From Jongsikchunia kroppenstedtii DSM 45133 (GTDB lineage: Bacteria > Actinomycetota > Actinomycetes > Mycobacteriales > Mycobacteriaceae), in the NCBI RefSeq assembly GCF_000380485.1, contig NZ_AQYG01000043.1, positions 101,603-165,602 on the forward strand: a stretch of DNA of 64,000 nucleotides, given 5' to 3'. The first letter of the stretch is position 1. Every line of letters begins with the position of its first letter. This document shows, in pieces, positions 8,498-17,178 of this stretch. Position numbers and translations under genes: made by a program. The notes under the pieces are model-generated. The model was not told the DNA's origin and searched no databases. It saw only the letters and a program-made list of their open reading frames with translations.

Positions 8498-10120
8498 ATG
8501 ACGGATAACTCGGGTACCGACAACCCGCGCGATGACCGCGCCGGCGCGGCATCGAATCCGCCGGCGGATGCCGGTGCCGCGCCCTCAGTGGGCGGCGGCA
8601 ATGACTTCACCCGGCCGACCGGCACGGCTGCCCCCGGACAGCACTCGGCCGGCGGCTACCAGGCGGGTCCGGCCGCCACCGGACAGTCCGGCACAGGCGG
8701 TTTCCCGGCCCAGGCGGCGTCCCAGGGCGGTTACCAGCCGTCGGCTCAGCCGGCGAGCGGCTACCCGGCCTCCGCGCCACAGCCGCCGACGGGATACCCC
8801 AGCCAGCCGCATACCGGCGGCTTCCCGGCTCAACCCGCCGGCTCGGCCCCGGGCACCAGCGGGTTTCCGCCGATCGGGAGCGGCCAGCCCACCAGCGCGA
8901 TGCCGGCCGGCTTTCCCACCGCGCAGACGCCGCCTCCGGGCAGCGTCCCGCCCGGTCATCTCCCGCCGGGTACTGGGGAGCCGGGTGAGCCGCCCAGCGG
9001 CGGTGGCAAGAAGACGGGCCGCGGGAAAGCGGGCCTGGCTGCCGGCGCGGTCGCGCTCGTCCTGCTGGGCGGCGGTGTCGGCGGCGCCGTCGGAGCCAAG
9101 GTCGCCGACGACAACAACTCCAACACGACCAGCACCACGCAGACGCTGAGCAGCGGACCGCGGGACAACAGCCAGCCGACTGCGGCGGCACCGGGCTCGG
9201 TGCCCGCGGTCGCGCAGAAGGTGCTGCCGTCGGTGGCGTCGATCTTCGTGAAGACCTCGCGGGCCGAGGGCAGCGGGTCGGGCATCATCCTGTCCAGCGA
9301 CGGCTACATCCTCACCAACAATCACGTGATCACGGCCGAGGGCACCACCCCGGCCAGCGACCTCACGGTCGTGTTCAACGACAATTCGACCGCGAAGGCC
9401 CGGGTGATCGGCACCGACCCGATCTCCGACATCGCGGTGGTCAAGGTCGATCGCACCGACCTGCAGGCGATCACGATGGGTACCTCGTCGAATCTCTCGG
9501 TCGGTCAGGAAGTCATCGCGGTCGGCTCCCCACTGGGGCTGTCCGGCACGGTCACCAGCGGCATCATCTCCGCGCTCAACCGCCCGGTGTCGACCACCCA
9601 GCAGGGCGACAAGCAGGCGTCGGTGATGGATGCGATCCAGACCGATGCGGCCATCAACCCCGGCAACTCCGGTGGTGCGCTGGTCAACGCGAACGGCGCC
9701 CTCATCGGCGTCAACAGCGCCATCGCCAGCCTGTCGAGCGGCGACTCGCAGTCCGGCAGCATCGGCCTGGGCTTCGCGATCCCGATCGACCAGGCGATGC
9801 GAATCGCCAACGAGCTCAAGGCGACCGGCAAGGCCACCCAGCCGAGCCTGGGAGTCCAGGTGACCGACCCGCAGTCGGACACCGACCTCGGGGCAATGGT
9901 GGCCGAGGTCGTCGCCGGCGGTCCGGCCGAAAAGGGCGGAATCCCGAAGGGTGCCTTGATCACCAAGTTCGACAACCGCGACATCACTTCGGCCGACGGA
10001 CTGGTCGCCGCGGTACGGTCGCACGCCCCGGGGGACAATGTCTCCGTCACCTACTCGGTGGGCGGTCAGACGAAGACCACGCAAGTCACCCTCGCCACCC
10101 TGGATACCGGAGGTCGCTAG
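8498..10120 (+). CDS. pepD: HtrA-like serine protease PepD
   Basis: 540 residues. A 165-residue Pro/Gly/Gln/Thr-rich cytoplasmic region with QPxxGYP-like repeats precedes a single membrane helix (about 176-199), then a trypsin-like domain with catalytic H276 (NNHVIT), D311 (SDIAVVKV) and S391 (GNSGGALV), and a C-terminal PDZ domain. This is the mycobacterial HtrA/PepD plan: periplasmic quality control, coupled to MprAB and SigE. The start is ATG 8498. The moaB start directly abuts its stop codon. Confidence 0.95.
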   Translation: MTDNSGTDNPRDDRAGAASNPPADAGAAPSVGGGNDFTRPTGTAAPGQHSAGGYQAGPAATGQSGTGGFPAQAASQGGYQPSAQPASGYPASAPQPPTGYPSQPHTGGFPAQPAGSAPGTSGFPPIGSGQPTSAMPAGFPTAQTPPPGSVPPGHLPPGTGEPGEPPSGGGKKTGRGKAGLAAGAVALVLLGGGVGGAVGAKVADDNNSNTTSTTQTLSSGPRDNSQPTAAAPGSVPAVAQKVLPSVASIFVKTSRAEGSGSGIILSSDGYILTNNHVITAEGTTPASDLTVVFNDNSTAKARVIGTDPISDIAVVKVDRTDLQAITMGTSSNLSVGQEVIAVGSPLGLSGTVTSGIISALNRPVSTTQQGDKQASVMDAIQTDAAINPGNSGGALVNANGALIGVNSAIASLSSGDSQSGSIGLGFAIPIDQAMRIANELKATGKATQPSLGVQVTDPQSDTDLGAMVAEVVAGGPAEKGGIPKGALITKFDNRDITSADGLVAAVRSHAPGDNVSVTYSVGGQTKTTQVTLATLDTGGR

Positions 10121-10717
10121 ATGAATATGAGCATGCCTGAGACCGTTGAGGTCGATCCGGCCGACGCCGCCGCCGCTGAGCAGGCCGCCCAGCTGGCCAG
10201 TTCCGGCGCGGGGGAGGCGAGCGGCGCTGCGGACGGGCTGGCGCGTGCCCTGGTCGTGGTGGTGGACGATCGCGTGATCCACACGGCGCAGCCGACGGAT
10301 GCGGGGGACATCGGCCCGCTGGTGGCGGAGCTCCTCACCGAGGCCGGATTCCATGTCGATGCCACGGTCGGCGTCGCCGCCGACGAGGTCGATATCCGAA
10401 ACGCGTTGAACACGGCCGTGATCGGCGGTGTCGACCTGGTGGTGTCGATCGGCGGCGTCGGCGTCGGCGGTCGCGATGTGACCCCCGAGGCCACCGCCGA
10501 ACTCCTCGATCAGCCGCTGCCCGGAATCTCCGAGGCGCTGCGGAGTTCCGGTCTGGCGGCCGGCGCCACCGACGCCGGGCTGTCCCGCGGTCTGGCCGGC
10601 GTCAGCGGCCAGACGCTGGTGGTGAACCTTGCGTCGTCGCGGGCCGCCGTCCGCGACGGGATGGCGACGCTCGCGCCACTCGCGACGCACATCATTCGGG
10701 AAATCGGCGGTGTCTGA
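10121..10717 (+). CDS. moaB: MogA/MoaB-family molybdopterin protein
   Basis: 198 residues. The MoCF fold is shown by DLVVSIGGVGVGGRDVTPEA (the GGxG...RDxTPEA nucleotide-binding motif) and a preceding region resembling the DEVDIRNAL switch. MogA/MoaB proteins adenylylate molybdopterin before molybdate insertion, but actinobacterial MoaB2 copies next to pepD often have unclear roles. An acidic, alanine-rich N-terminal lead of about 30 residues is extra. ATG follows the pepD TAG with no gap and shares its GGAGGT ribosome-binding site, so the two are translationally coupled. Confidence 0.88.
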   Translation: MNMSMPETVEVDPADAAAAEQAAQLASSGAGEASGAADGLARALVVVVDDRVIHTAQPTDAGDIGPLVAELLTEAGFHVDATVGVAADEVDIRNALNTAVIGGVDLVVSIGGVGVGGRDVTPEATAELLDQPLPGISEALRSSGLAAGATDAGLSRGLAGVSGQTLVVNLASSRAAVRDGMATLAPLATHIIREIGGV

Positions 10718-10901
10718 GACGCCCGAGGGTTCCACCGACGGCAGCCGTCGGCGGCGCAGCCGCGCCGAGATCGATGCGATCTTCGGCGATGACCTGCCGG
10801 CGACGACACGGGACGAGCGTGACGAGAGTGGGCGTGATCCACGTGGCCCGACGACCTCTGATCAGTGGCATCTGAATAACGTTCCGCCGCATCACGGGTA
10901 G
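10710..10901 (+). CDS. Small hypothetical protein coupled to moaB
   Basis: 63 residues from GTG 10710, overlapping the moaB stop codon by 8 bp. It starts MSETPEGSTDGSRRRRSRAE and ends NNVPPHHG. It is strongly charged, with an arginine cluster followed by acidic stretches and no membrane segment. The overlap, GTG start and codon use are those of a real coupled gene, and similar short DERD-containing proteins occur at this position in related genera (from memory). Function unknown. Confidence 0.6.
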   Translation: MSETPEGSTDGSRRRRSRAEIDAIFGDDLPATTRDERDESGRDPRGPTTSDQWHLNNVPPHHG

Positions 10902-11114
10902 CTGTCGTCCGAATCTTGTTGTGCGGAGCTGAGACTCGTACCGGTGTCCTGCGTATTCGTTTGCGTGACATCGACATCTTCGCTGGCTGATATCGGACAA
11001 GCCGAATCTCGTTGTCGTGGCTAATGTTTCGCACTGATCTGCTGGGGGTTCCCACGCCGCAACGTCGGGTATAGCCTGAATTGTGGTCGGCATCACACCC
11101 AGTTGGAGGCGATC

Positions 11115-11624
11115 ATGATTCGAGCTGCCGGAAAGGCCCTTGCCGCAATAACTTCAATCGCCGCAGTAGCGACCGGCGTCACCGCTGTCGCATCAGCCAG
11201 CCCGCCGCCCCCGCAGCCGGCATGGTTGAAGATCGACGGCATCGCGCAGATGGGCGGGATGAACTTCCTGCACATCGTGGCCAACGGACAACGGAATATG
11301 GCGGGAGCCACCACCGGCGACTACGCGGCGACGGTGCTGCTGGCCGGGATGCCGACCGGGATACAGGTGGTCGGGCCGGTGACATGCATCAGCGTGCACA
11401 AGGACACGGCGTCGTTGATCTATCCGATCAGCGGTGTCCGGCCGCTCGGTGATTTCCCGGCTGGGCTGAAAGACGCTCAGGCGATACAGGTGTCGGTGCG
11501 CAGGGCCATGCCGGGGCATCCGGCGCAGGTCGGCCTCAACGGCCCGATGGCGACGGGCAGCTTCCACGGCTGTGAGCCCGGGCCGACCCCCATGGCGTTC
11601 ACCGGGACGATAGACGCCGGCTGA
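11115..11624 (+). CDS. Secreted protein of unknown function
   Basis: 169 residues. ATG 11115 has GGAG at 11105-11108; an in-frame TTG at 11103 would overlap that site and was rejected. The N-terminus MIRAAGKALAAITSIAAVAT with a following ASA-S site is a Sec signal peptide, giving a mature protein near 140 residues. Two cysteines (GPVTCISV and FHGCEPG) could form a disulfide. Strands rich in glycine and valine suggest a small beta-sandwich. A possible -10 TATAGC lies about 40 bp upstream, near 11071. The 213-bp gap before it holds no other gene. Confidence 0.75.
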   Translation: MIRAAGKALAAITSIAAVATGVTAVASASPPPPQPAWLKIDGIAQMGGMNFLHIVANGQRNMAGATTGDYAATVLLAGMPTGIQVVGPVTCISVHKDTASLIYPISGVRPLGDFPAGLKDAQAIQVSVRRAMPGHPAQVGLNGPMATGSFHGCEPGPTPMAFTGTIDAG

Positions 11625-11647
11625 TCGTCCGCCGATTCGAGAAAGAC

Positions 11648-11684
11648 GAATCCCCTTGTGGCGCCAGGCGCCACAAGGGGATTC
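11648..11684. terminator. Bidirectional terminator, 18-bp perfect stem
   Basis: GAATCCCCTTGTGGCGCC (11648-11665) and its exact reverse complement (11667-11684) are separated by one base, with T-rich tails on both strands. It lies between two convergent genes. Confidence 0.9.
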
Positions 11685-11702
11685 GTTTCAGTTATGCCGG
11701 AC

Positions 11703-12515
11703 TCAGTGCGCGGGCTTCGGGGCCGGCTTGGGAGCGGGCTTCGGAGCCGGGCTGGCCGACTTCTTCTCCGGAGGCAGCGGGGTGTTGACGGTCGTGAAGT
11801 ACTGAACCGCCGCACCGATCATCAGCGGGGCGCCGATGAAGATCAGGCCGAACAGGGTGCCGACCGGCGCGAGTGCGACGGCGCCGACGAGGCAGCCGGC
11901 GATCGGAGCCGGAAGCAGCACGCCGAGCGTGCCGAGGGCGAGAGCGCTACCTGCGGCGAGACCCAGGGCGCAACCGAGGCCGCCGGCCAGGATCGCACCA
12001 CCGATGGCGCTGAGCAGCGACGACAGGGTGGCCGCCGAACCGAACTGCGAGAACGCGGTCTGGTTACGGGTGGTGGTCGCGTCCGCGGCGTTGATCTTGC
12101 CCGGCAGCGCCAGGCCCGCAGCGGTCTGGCCGTTGGTGAAGTGCTGGACGGCGCTGACCGGCGCGTCCGGGATGGCGACGGCGCGAGCCTGGTCCTTCGA
12201 GTAGGTCAGGGTCGCGGTGCGGCCGTTGACCTGGGCGTCGATGGGGAACTGCTGGCCCTTGACCCGGTAGGCGAGCGGGTAGCTGGCTGCTTCCTTGCCG
12301 GCGTTGTCGAGGAACTCGATGATGCCGTTGTTCACCTTGAACGAACCGCCGTTGGCGTCGATGACGGCCGAGTTGCCGACCTGCTTGACGTGATAGGTGA
12401 CCGGGCTGTTGATCGGGGCCGGCGCAGCGTTCGCGGTTCCGGAGGCGATGCCCACAGCTGCGATCGTCAGCGACGATGCGGCGACGAGCGTCCGCATTCT
12501 GGTACTTGCCTTCAT
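11703..12515 (-). CDS. Exported membrane-active protein with Pro/Lys tail
   Basis: 270 residues from ATG 12515; a longer upstream frame lacks signal-peptide character and was rejected. The signal peptide is MKASTRMRTLVAASSLTIAA with a TANA-APAP cleavage site. A 110-residue beta-rich domain follows (TYHVKQVGNSAVIDANGG). Then come two or three glycine/alanine-rich hydrophobic helices including GGAILAGGLGCALGLAAG, and a short APKPAPKPAPK tail. This domain plan recurs in Mycobacteriales cell-envelope proteins of unknown function; no catalytic motif is visible. The tail resembles spacers that cross cell wall. Confidence 0.78.
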   Translation of the reverse strand: MKASTRMRTLVAASSLTIAAVGIASGTANAAPAPINSPVTYHVKQVGNSAVIDANGGSFKVNNGIIEFLDNAGKEAASYPLAYRVKGQQFPIDAQVNGRTATLTYSKDQARAVAIPDAPVSAVQHFTNGQTAAGLALPGKINAADATTTRNQTAFSQFGSAATLSSLLSAIGGAILAGGLGCALGLAAGSALALGTLGVLLPAPIAGCLVGAVALAPVGTLFGLIFIGAPLMIGAAVQYFTTVNTPLPPEKKSASPAPKPAPKPAPKPAH

Positions 12516-12843
12516 TGTTCTTGGGGTCCTCTCCCGCATTGTGAAGTGGGCCCGGCCCGTCGCCGTCCCCACCAAGTCTTCGACCGAAGGGGACCTTGCC
12601 GGGTCTAAGCGAACAACAGGCAAACGGAAGGGGGGTGATCGGTGTCAACTGTCGGACTGAACGAACAACTCTCGAATCGATTTGGATACGAAACAAATAC
12701 GTTGGCGCCCAAGGGGATATGCATCGGTGTAAGCGCTTGTATTGTGCGCGGCCGCACGATCTGCTAATCCGTGTGGCATCCACCACCGCGCGAACTCACG
12801 TATCGGCTGGTTCGGTGTCCGGATCGCGATGTTTGCCGCAAAC
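12516..12843 (-). other. Upstream region of the exported protein; no gene seen
   Basis: This 328-bp stretch lies between the 12515 start (minus strand) and the mscL terminator. It is lower in GC than its surroundings. A ribosome-binding AGAGGA lies just upstream of 12515. Reading frames here are short or are extensions of the neighbour. It probably holds the promoter of the 11703-12515 gene. Confidence 0.5.
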
Positions 12844-12884
12844 GACAACGGTCCGGATCGCGCGTGCGGATCCGGACCGTTGTC
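12844..12884 (-). terminator. Intrinsic terminator of mscL
   Basis: A perfect 16-bp stem, GACAACGGTCCGGATC at 12844-12859 and its complement at 12869-12884, with a 9-nt loop. It lies 15 bp beyond the mscL stop codon. Confidence 0.85.
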
Positions 12885-12899
12885 TCTGAACTGGTGCGG

Positions 12900-14180
12900 C
12901 TACTGCTGGTGCCGTCCGTGCTGCCCACCGGGGGGCGGCCCCTGCGGCGGACCTTGCTGGCCCTGCGGGGGACCTTGCGGACCCTCGGGGCCGAAGCCCT
13001 CGGCGGTCTCGCGGCCGTACTGGTCGCGGGCCGGGCCGCGAGGATCGGGCCGCGGGCCGCCGGCTGCCGGATCGATATTGCCCATCCGGGTGGTACCGAA
13101 CGGGTCGGCGTTGCCGGGTCCGGGCGGCGGGCCCTGCGGCGGTTGCGGTGGCTGCTGCGGGTTCCACTCGCTCGGCCGCGGCGGAGGGGGTGGCGTTCCG
13201 GGTCCACCGGGCCCGCCGGGTCCGGGCGGCGGCACGATCGTCGGACCGCTCGACGGCTGAGCCGGGAACGAGCCGGACGGCGGTTGTGCCTGGAACGATC
13301 CCGACGGCGGCCCTGACGGGGGCTGCGACGACGGAGGCTGGGCGGGGAACGAGCCGGACGGAGGTCCACTCGGGCGCGGTGCGTCGAACCGCTCGGGCGG
13401 CGGGCCGAACCGGTCGGGCGAACCACCGAAGGGCTGTGGTCCGGTGCCGGTCAGTGGTTCGGACGGGCCGCCGAACGGTTGCGGTCCGGTACCGGTGAGT
13501 GAGTCGGATCCGCGGCCGCCGAAGGGCTGTGGTCCGGTGCCGGTCAGTGGTTCGGACGGGCTGCCGAACGGTTCCGCGGAAGCGCGCGGCGGTTCGGCGG
13601 TTGCTGTCGGCGCGCCGCCGTACGTCTCCGAGGTGCCGAACGGCTCGGGGGTATTGAAACCGCCGGGGGCGGAGAAATGCTGCGTGACCGGCGGCGCAGC
13701 CAGTGGGTCGTCCGACCCGGTCGGCTGATTCAGGTTGCCGTCCGTGTCCGACAGCACGCCAGCGGCTTTCGCCTGATCGAGGGCCTTTGCGGCGCTCGGA
13801 TCCTTGCCCGACAACAGATCTCGGATCTCGGCGAGGAGTTCCTGCTCGGTCTGGGTCTCTTCGCCCTCCGCCGCGCGAAGGCTCTTCAGCTTCTCGTACG
13901 GCATCACGATGATGAAGTAGACGACCGCGGCGATGATCACGAAGTTGATCGCCGCGGTGACCACCGTGCCGATATTGACGAAGGTTTCCGCGTTACCGGA
14001 GTCGCCGATCTGGAAGCCCAGGCCGAGTTCGCCTTTGCCTCCGATGCGGGCGATAAGGGGATTGACGATTCCGTCGGTGAAGGCTTTGACGATCGCTGTG
14101 AAGGCTGCGCCGATGACGACCGCTACTGCCAGGTCGACGACGTTGCCCTTCATCAGGAATTCCTTGAATCCCTTGAGCAT
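12900..14180 (-). CDS. mscL: Large-conductance mechanosensitive channel with long disordered tail
   Basis: 426 residues from ATG 14180 (MLKGFKEFLMKGNVVDLAVA). Residues 1-130 are a complete MscL: N-terminal amphipathic helix, TM1 (GAAFTAIVKAFTDGI), periplasmic loop, TM2 (FVIIAAVVYFIIVMPYEKL) and the start of the cytoplasmic helix. Typical MscL ends near residue 130-150. Here about 270 further residues of Pro/Gly/Ser/Gln-rich sequence follow, including three copies of LTGTGPQPFGG and several PPSGSF-QAQP blocks, with no stop or frame break. MscL opens under membrane tension to release solutes. Lies at the Rv0985c position. Confidence 0.95.
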   Translation of the reverse strand: MLKGFKEFLMKGNVVDLAVAVVIGAAFTAIVKAFTDGIVNPLIARIGGKGELGLGFQIGDSGNAETFVNIGTVVTAAINFVIIAAVVYFIIVMPYEKLKSLRAAEGEETQTEQELLAEIRDLLSGKDPSAAKALDQAKAAGVLSDTDGNLNQPTGSDDPLAAPPVTQHFSAPGGFNTPEPFGTSETYGGAPTATAEPPRASAEPFGSPSEPLTGTGPQPFGGRGSDSLTGTGPQPFGGPSEPLTGTGPQPFGGSPDRFGPPPERFDAPRPSGPPSGSFPAQPPSSQPPSGPPSGSFQAQPPSGSFPAQPSSGPTIVPPPGPGGPGGPGTPPPPPRPSEWNPQQPPQPPQGPPPGPGNADPFGTTRMGNIDPAAGGPRPDPRGPARDQYGRETAEGFGPEGPQGPPQGQQGPPQGPPPGGQHGRHQQ

Positions 14181-14270
14181 GACTCGGGGGTGCCTTTCTG
14201 CTTGGGGGTATTCACCCAGTGAAAGTGGATTCACCAAGTGCAATGATCGTAGACGAGTTCAAACCGCTTT

Positions 14271-14939
14271 TCAGTGAAAGACAAGCGTTATCGGCGCAGT
14301 AAGCGTTGTGCCCGCGACGATATGTGCGTCATGTTCGGGCATTGCTAGCAAGAGCACGCGGCCGCCGTCGCCCCGGTTCTGACCGGCCGCGGTCGAGATC
14401 AGGGCGACCACCGCGGACCGGGCCAGCACCGCCGTCGCCCGCGGATCATCGCGGAGATCGGCTGTGTCGCTGCGATTTTCGGATAGAACATCGACGACGT
14501 CGCCGACCCTCAGCAGGCCGATGACGGCGGATCCGGCGGGCTCGACCGGTACCAGTCGAGCGTCGTCCCGATGCAGAAGTGATTGCGGCAGACGGCTATT
14601 GAGGAGACGTGTCGCCGTTAATATCTCGCCGGCACGAATTGGTCCGGTTACGGTGTGTCCCGATATCTCGTCGATGTGAGACGCCGTCCCGGCCGGTAAC
14701 GAGTCCGATGCGATTTGTCGGGTTGTGAGGTCGGTGGCTGCGAGCGTGGTACCGGGTGTCAGATCGTGTGCGGCGACGTAGACGAGTTGTTGCGTCGGCT
14801 CGCGTCCTGCGACGACCGCGGAGGTGACGCCGATCGCGGCGAGCACGGCCGCCGCGACGCGGCGGATCAGCAGGCTGCGGGCCCAGGCCGGTCGCGATGA
14901 TCCGCGGAGCCGGTCGAGCAGGGTCGGTTCCAGGCGCAT
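14271..14939 (-). CDS. SAF-domain protein (CpaB/RcpC-like)
   Basis: 222 residues. One N-terminal membrane helix (RVAAAVLAAIGVTSAVVAG) after a basic lead, then a SAF domain beginning VYVAAHDLTPGTTLAATDL. A conserved G-x-I-x-x-G-E-I-L segment (TGPIRAGEILTATRL) and a C-terminal beta domain follow. SAF domains occur in pilus assembly protein CpaB and flagellar P-ring chaperones, and bind carbohydrate or act in assembly. A homologue at this place, next to the FmdB-type gene, is common in Mycobacteriales. No pilus genes are nearby, so the role is open. Confidence 0.8.
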   Translation of the reverse strand: MRLEPTLLDRLRGSSRPAWARSLLIRRVAAAVLAAIGVTSAVVAGREPTQQLVYVAAHDLTPGTTLAATDLTTRQIASDSLPAGTASHIDEISGHTVTGPIRAGEILTATRLLNSRLPQSLLHRDDARLVPVEPAGSAVIGLLRVGDVVDVLSENRSDTADLRDDPRATAVLARSAVVALISTAAGQNRGDGGRVLLLAMPEHDAHIVAGTTLTAPITLVFH

Positions 14940-15027
14940 GACGCCAAACTAGGCGCTGGCCGCGCCATCAACGGCTCGTCAGCGGCTGCCTGTGGATGGC
15001 CGGCGGAACTGTGGATAAACCAGGCGG

Positions 15028-15321
15028 TCAGGAGGCCTTGACGGTGTCCGACGACGAACTGCTCGAGCTGGAGGTCGACTCGGACGAGGAGCTCGACGAG
15101 CTGTCAGAGCCGCTCGGAGCTGCGGATTCGCTCGCGCTCGACTTCGATCGGCTGTCCGTGCGGTAGAAACCGCTGCCCTTGAAAACGATGCCGACACTGT
15201 TGAACAACTTGCGCAGCCGACCGTTGCACTGCGGGCAGACGGTCAGGGCGTCATCACTGAACGACTGGGTGATGTCGAACTTGTTGTCACACTCTGTGCA
15301 GGCATATGAGTAGGTGGGCAC
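15028..15321 (-). CDS. FmdB-family zinc-ribbon protein (Rv0991c/Ruc-like)
   Basis: 97 residues. The zinc ribbon has CTEC near residues 8-11 and CPQC near 34-37, starting MPTYSYACTEC. It continues into a disordered tail dominated by serine. The M. tuberculosis homologue Rv0991c was described as a redox-regulated chaperone with an unstructured C-terminus (Ruc), in which oxidation of the zinc cysteines activates chaperone function. Cysteine spacing and tail here agree. The start is GTG 15321 with GGAGG 6 nt upstream. Confidence 0.88.
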   Translation of the reverse strand: MPTYSYACTECDNKFDITQSFSDDALTVCPQCNGRLRKLFNSVGIVFKGSGFYRTDSRSKSSASESAAPSGSDSSSSSSSESTSSSSSSSSDTVKAS

Positions 15322-15409
15322 TGGTTACCTCCGGGTCGCGGTCATCCTACCGGCAAATTGGCACTCAACCAATTGGACTGCTAGACGAACCGTTAGAGAC
15401 AACCATCGA

Positions 15410-16036
15410 TCAGGCGGCGGAATTCCCCAGGGGGAGCCGCTGCAGGCCCAGCTCAGGGGTGATCGTGGCGTGCACGGGGATGTCGTGGGCGTCCATCGGG
15501 AGCGGTCCCGGGACGAATTCGTGGTCGTAGTGCAGCGTGACCAGCAGGCCGGACGCCATCGGCAGGGATCGGTCGTAGTAGCCCGCGCCCCGTCCCAGTC
15601 GTATGCCGTGGTGATCGGTGGCCAGGGCCGGAATCAGGATCAGCGACGCGTCGGCGATGGCGTCGGGGGGCAGTCGCGGCCCGGTGGGCTCGCAGATCCC
15701 GTAGCGGCCGACCGCGACGTCATCGCGGGTGCGATAGATGGCCCAGCTCAGCGCCGTCGCGTCGCCGGACGCGACCACCGGCAGCAGTACCTGCGCGCCG
15801 CCCGCAGCGAGGGTATCCAGCAGCTGCCACGAGCCGGGCTCGTTACCGGCCGGTGCATAGGCGGCGATGGTGGCGGCCGGGTCGCTCGCTACGGCAAGCG
15901 CCGCGACGTGGACGGTGAGGCTGCGGTTGGCCGCCTCGCGGGCATCGTCGGTGAGCGTCGCGCGGGCGGCGGTCAGCTGTGCGCGCCAGTTGCGTTTGCT
16001 GCGGATCGCATTCGGGTCGACATGCGGCGGCTGCAT
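15410..16036 (-). CDS. 5-formyltetrahydrofolate cyclo-ligase
   Basis: 208 residues from ATG 16036. Basic N-terminal RSKRNWRAQL, then the family core: YAPAGNEPGSWQLLD (substrate loop) and LILIPALATDHHGIRLGRGAGYYDRSL, which carries the ATP/Mg2+-binding G-x-G-x-G-Y-Y-D motif. It converts 5-formyl-THF to 5,10-methenyl-THF using ATP, returning a storage folate to one-carbon metabolism. Equivalent to Rv0992c. It is divergent from galU with 87 bp between starts. Confidence 0.93.
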   Translation of the reverse strand: MQPPHVDPNAIRSKRNWRAQLTAARATLTDDAREAANRSLTVHVAALAVASDPAATIAAYAPAGNEPGSWQLLDTLAAGGAQVLLPVVASGDATALSWAIYRTRDDVAVGRYGICEPTGPRLPPDAIADASLILIPALATDHHGIRLGRGAGYYDRSLPMASGLLVTLHYDHEFVPGPLPMDAHDIPVHATITPELGLQRLPLGNSAA

Positions 16037-16123
16037 ACCGGCTAGGTTATCGGGGAAGACCGAACCGTGGACGTCGCTGAATTGCCGGTGGGCACGGGTG
16101 TAGTGCGTAGTGAAAGGGAACCG

Positions 16124-17047
16124 ATGACGATCGACCAGGAGCTGGTGCCGGCAACGCCGCCGATTCCGCGTACCGCCATCGTCCCCGCGGCCGGTCTGGG
16201 GACCCGCTTTCTGCCGGCCACCAAGACCGTTCCGAAGGAACTGCTGCCCGTGGTCGACACCCCGGGCATCGAGCTCGTCGCTGAAGAGGCGAAATCCGCC
16301 GGCGCCGAACGACTGTTGATCATCACCTCGCCCGGCAAGGACGGCGTGGTCGCGCATTTCGTGAGTGACCTGGTCCTGGAGAACACGCTGCGCAAGCGCG
16401 GCAAGGACGCGATGCTGGCCAAGGTGCGCAAGGCGCCGGCGCTTATGGAAGTCGCGTCGGTGATCCAGGAAAAGCCACTGGGCCTCGGGCACGCCGTTGC
16501 CTGCGTCGAGAGCGAGCTGGCGGACGACGAGGACGCCATCGCGGTGCTGCTGCCCGACGACCTGGTGCTCCCCGGCGGCGTCCTGGAGGTCATGGCCCGG
16601 ACCCGGGCGCGGCGCGGGGGCACGGTGCTCTGCGCCATCGAGGTGCCGACCGAAAAGATCAGCGCCTACGGCGTTTTCGACGTCGAGACGTTGCCCGATG
16701 CGGCCAACCCGAATGTCCTGCGGGTCAAGGGGATGGTCGAGAAGCCGGACGCCGACAAGGCGCCGTCGAATCTGGCGGCGGCCGGCCGCTACATCCTCGA
16801 CCGCGCGATCTTCGATGCGCTGCGGCGGATCGAGCCCGGCGCCGGCGGCGAACTACAGCTCACCGACGCCATTGCATTGTTGATCGACGAAGGTCATCCG
16901 GTGCATGTCGTGGTGCACCGGGGCAGCCGGCACGATCTCGGCAATCCGGGTGGATATCTCAAGGCGGCAGTCGATTTCGCCCTGGACCGGGACGACTATG
17001 GCCCGGAACTCCGCGAATGGCTGATTGAGCGGCTGGCCGCGGACTAG
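16124..17047 (+). CDS. galU: UTP-glucose-1-phosphate uridylyltransferase
   Basis: 307 residues from ATG 16124. Nucleotidyltransferase signature PAAGLGTRFLPATKTVPKEL, the sugar-phosphate loop LGLGHAVACVE and metal-binding LLPDDL are all present. It makes UDP-glucose for trehalose, glycogen, arabinogalactan precursor and glycolipid synthesis. GAAAGGGA at 16112-16119 supports this start; an in-frame GTG at 16067 adds 19 residues without family similarity. Matches Rv0993. Confidence 0.95.
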   Translation: MTIDQELVPATPPIPRTAIVPAAGLGTRFLPATKTVPKELLPVVDTPGIELVAEEAKSAGAERLLIITSPGKDGVVAHFVSDLVLENTLRKRGKDAMLAKVRKAPALMEVASVIQEKPLGLGHAVACVESELADDEDAIAVLLPDDLVLPGGVLEVMARTRARRGGTVLCAIEVPTEKISAYGVFDVETLPDAANPNVLRVKGMVEKPDADKAPSNLAAAGRYILDRAIFDALRRIEPGAGGELQLTDAIALLIDEGHPVHVVVHRGSRHDLGNPGGYLKAAVDFALDRDDYGPELREWLIERLAAD

Positions 17048-17178
17048 GCAGGTCGCGGACACACCGCGCGGGGAGCGCCCACCGGGGGCTCTGCACCGAC
17101 TAACGTTCTACATCAGTTCCGGGTCGAGCGACTCTGGAGCAACGGAGACGTCGGACGAGCGCGTGAGGGAGGTGGGCC

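Noticed and set aside
8585..10735. 716-residue minus-strand frame
   Set aside because: It is the antisense of pepD and moaB with arginine-rich, family-less translation, typical of high-GC shadows.
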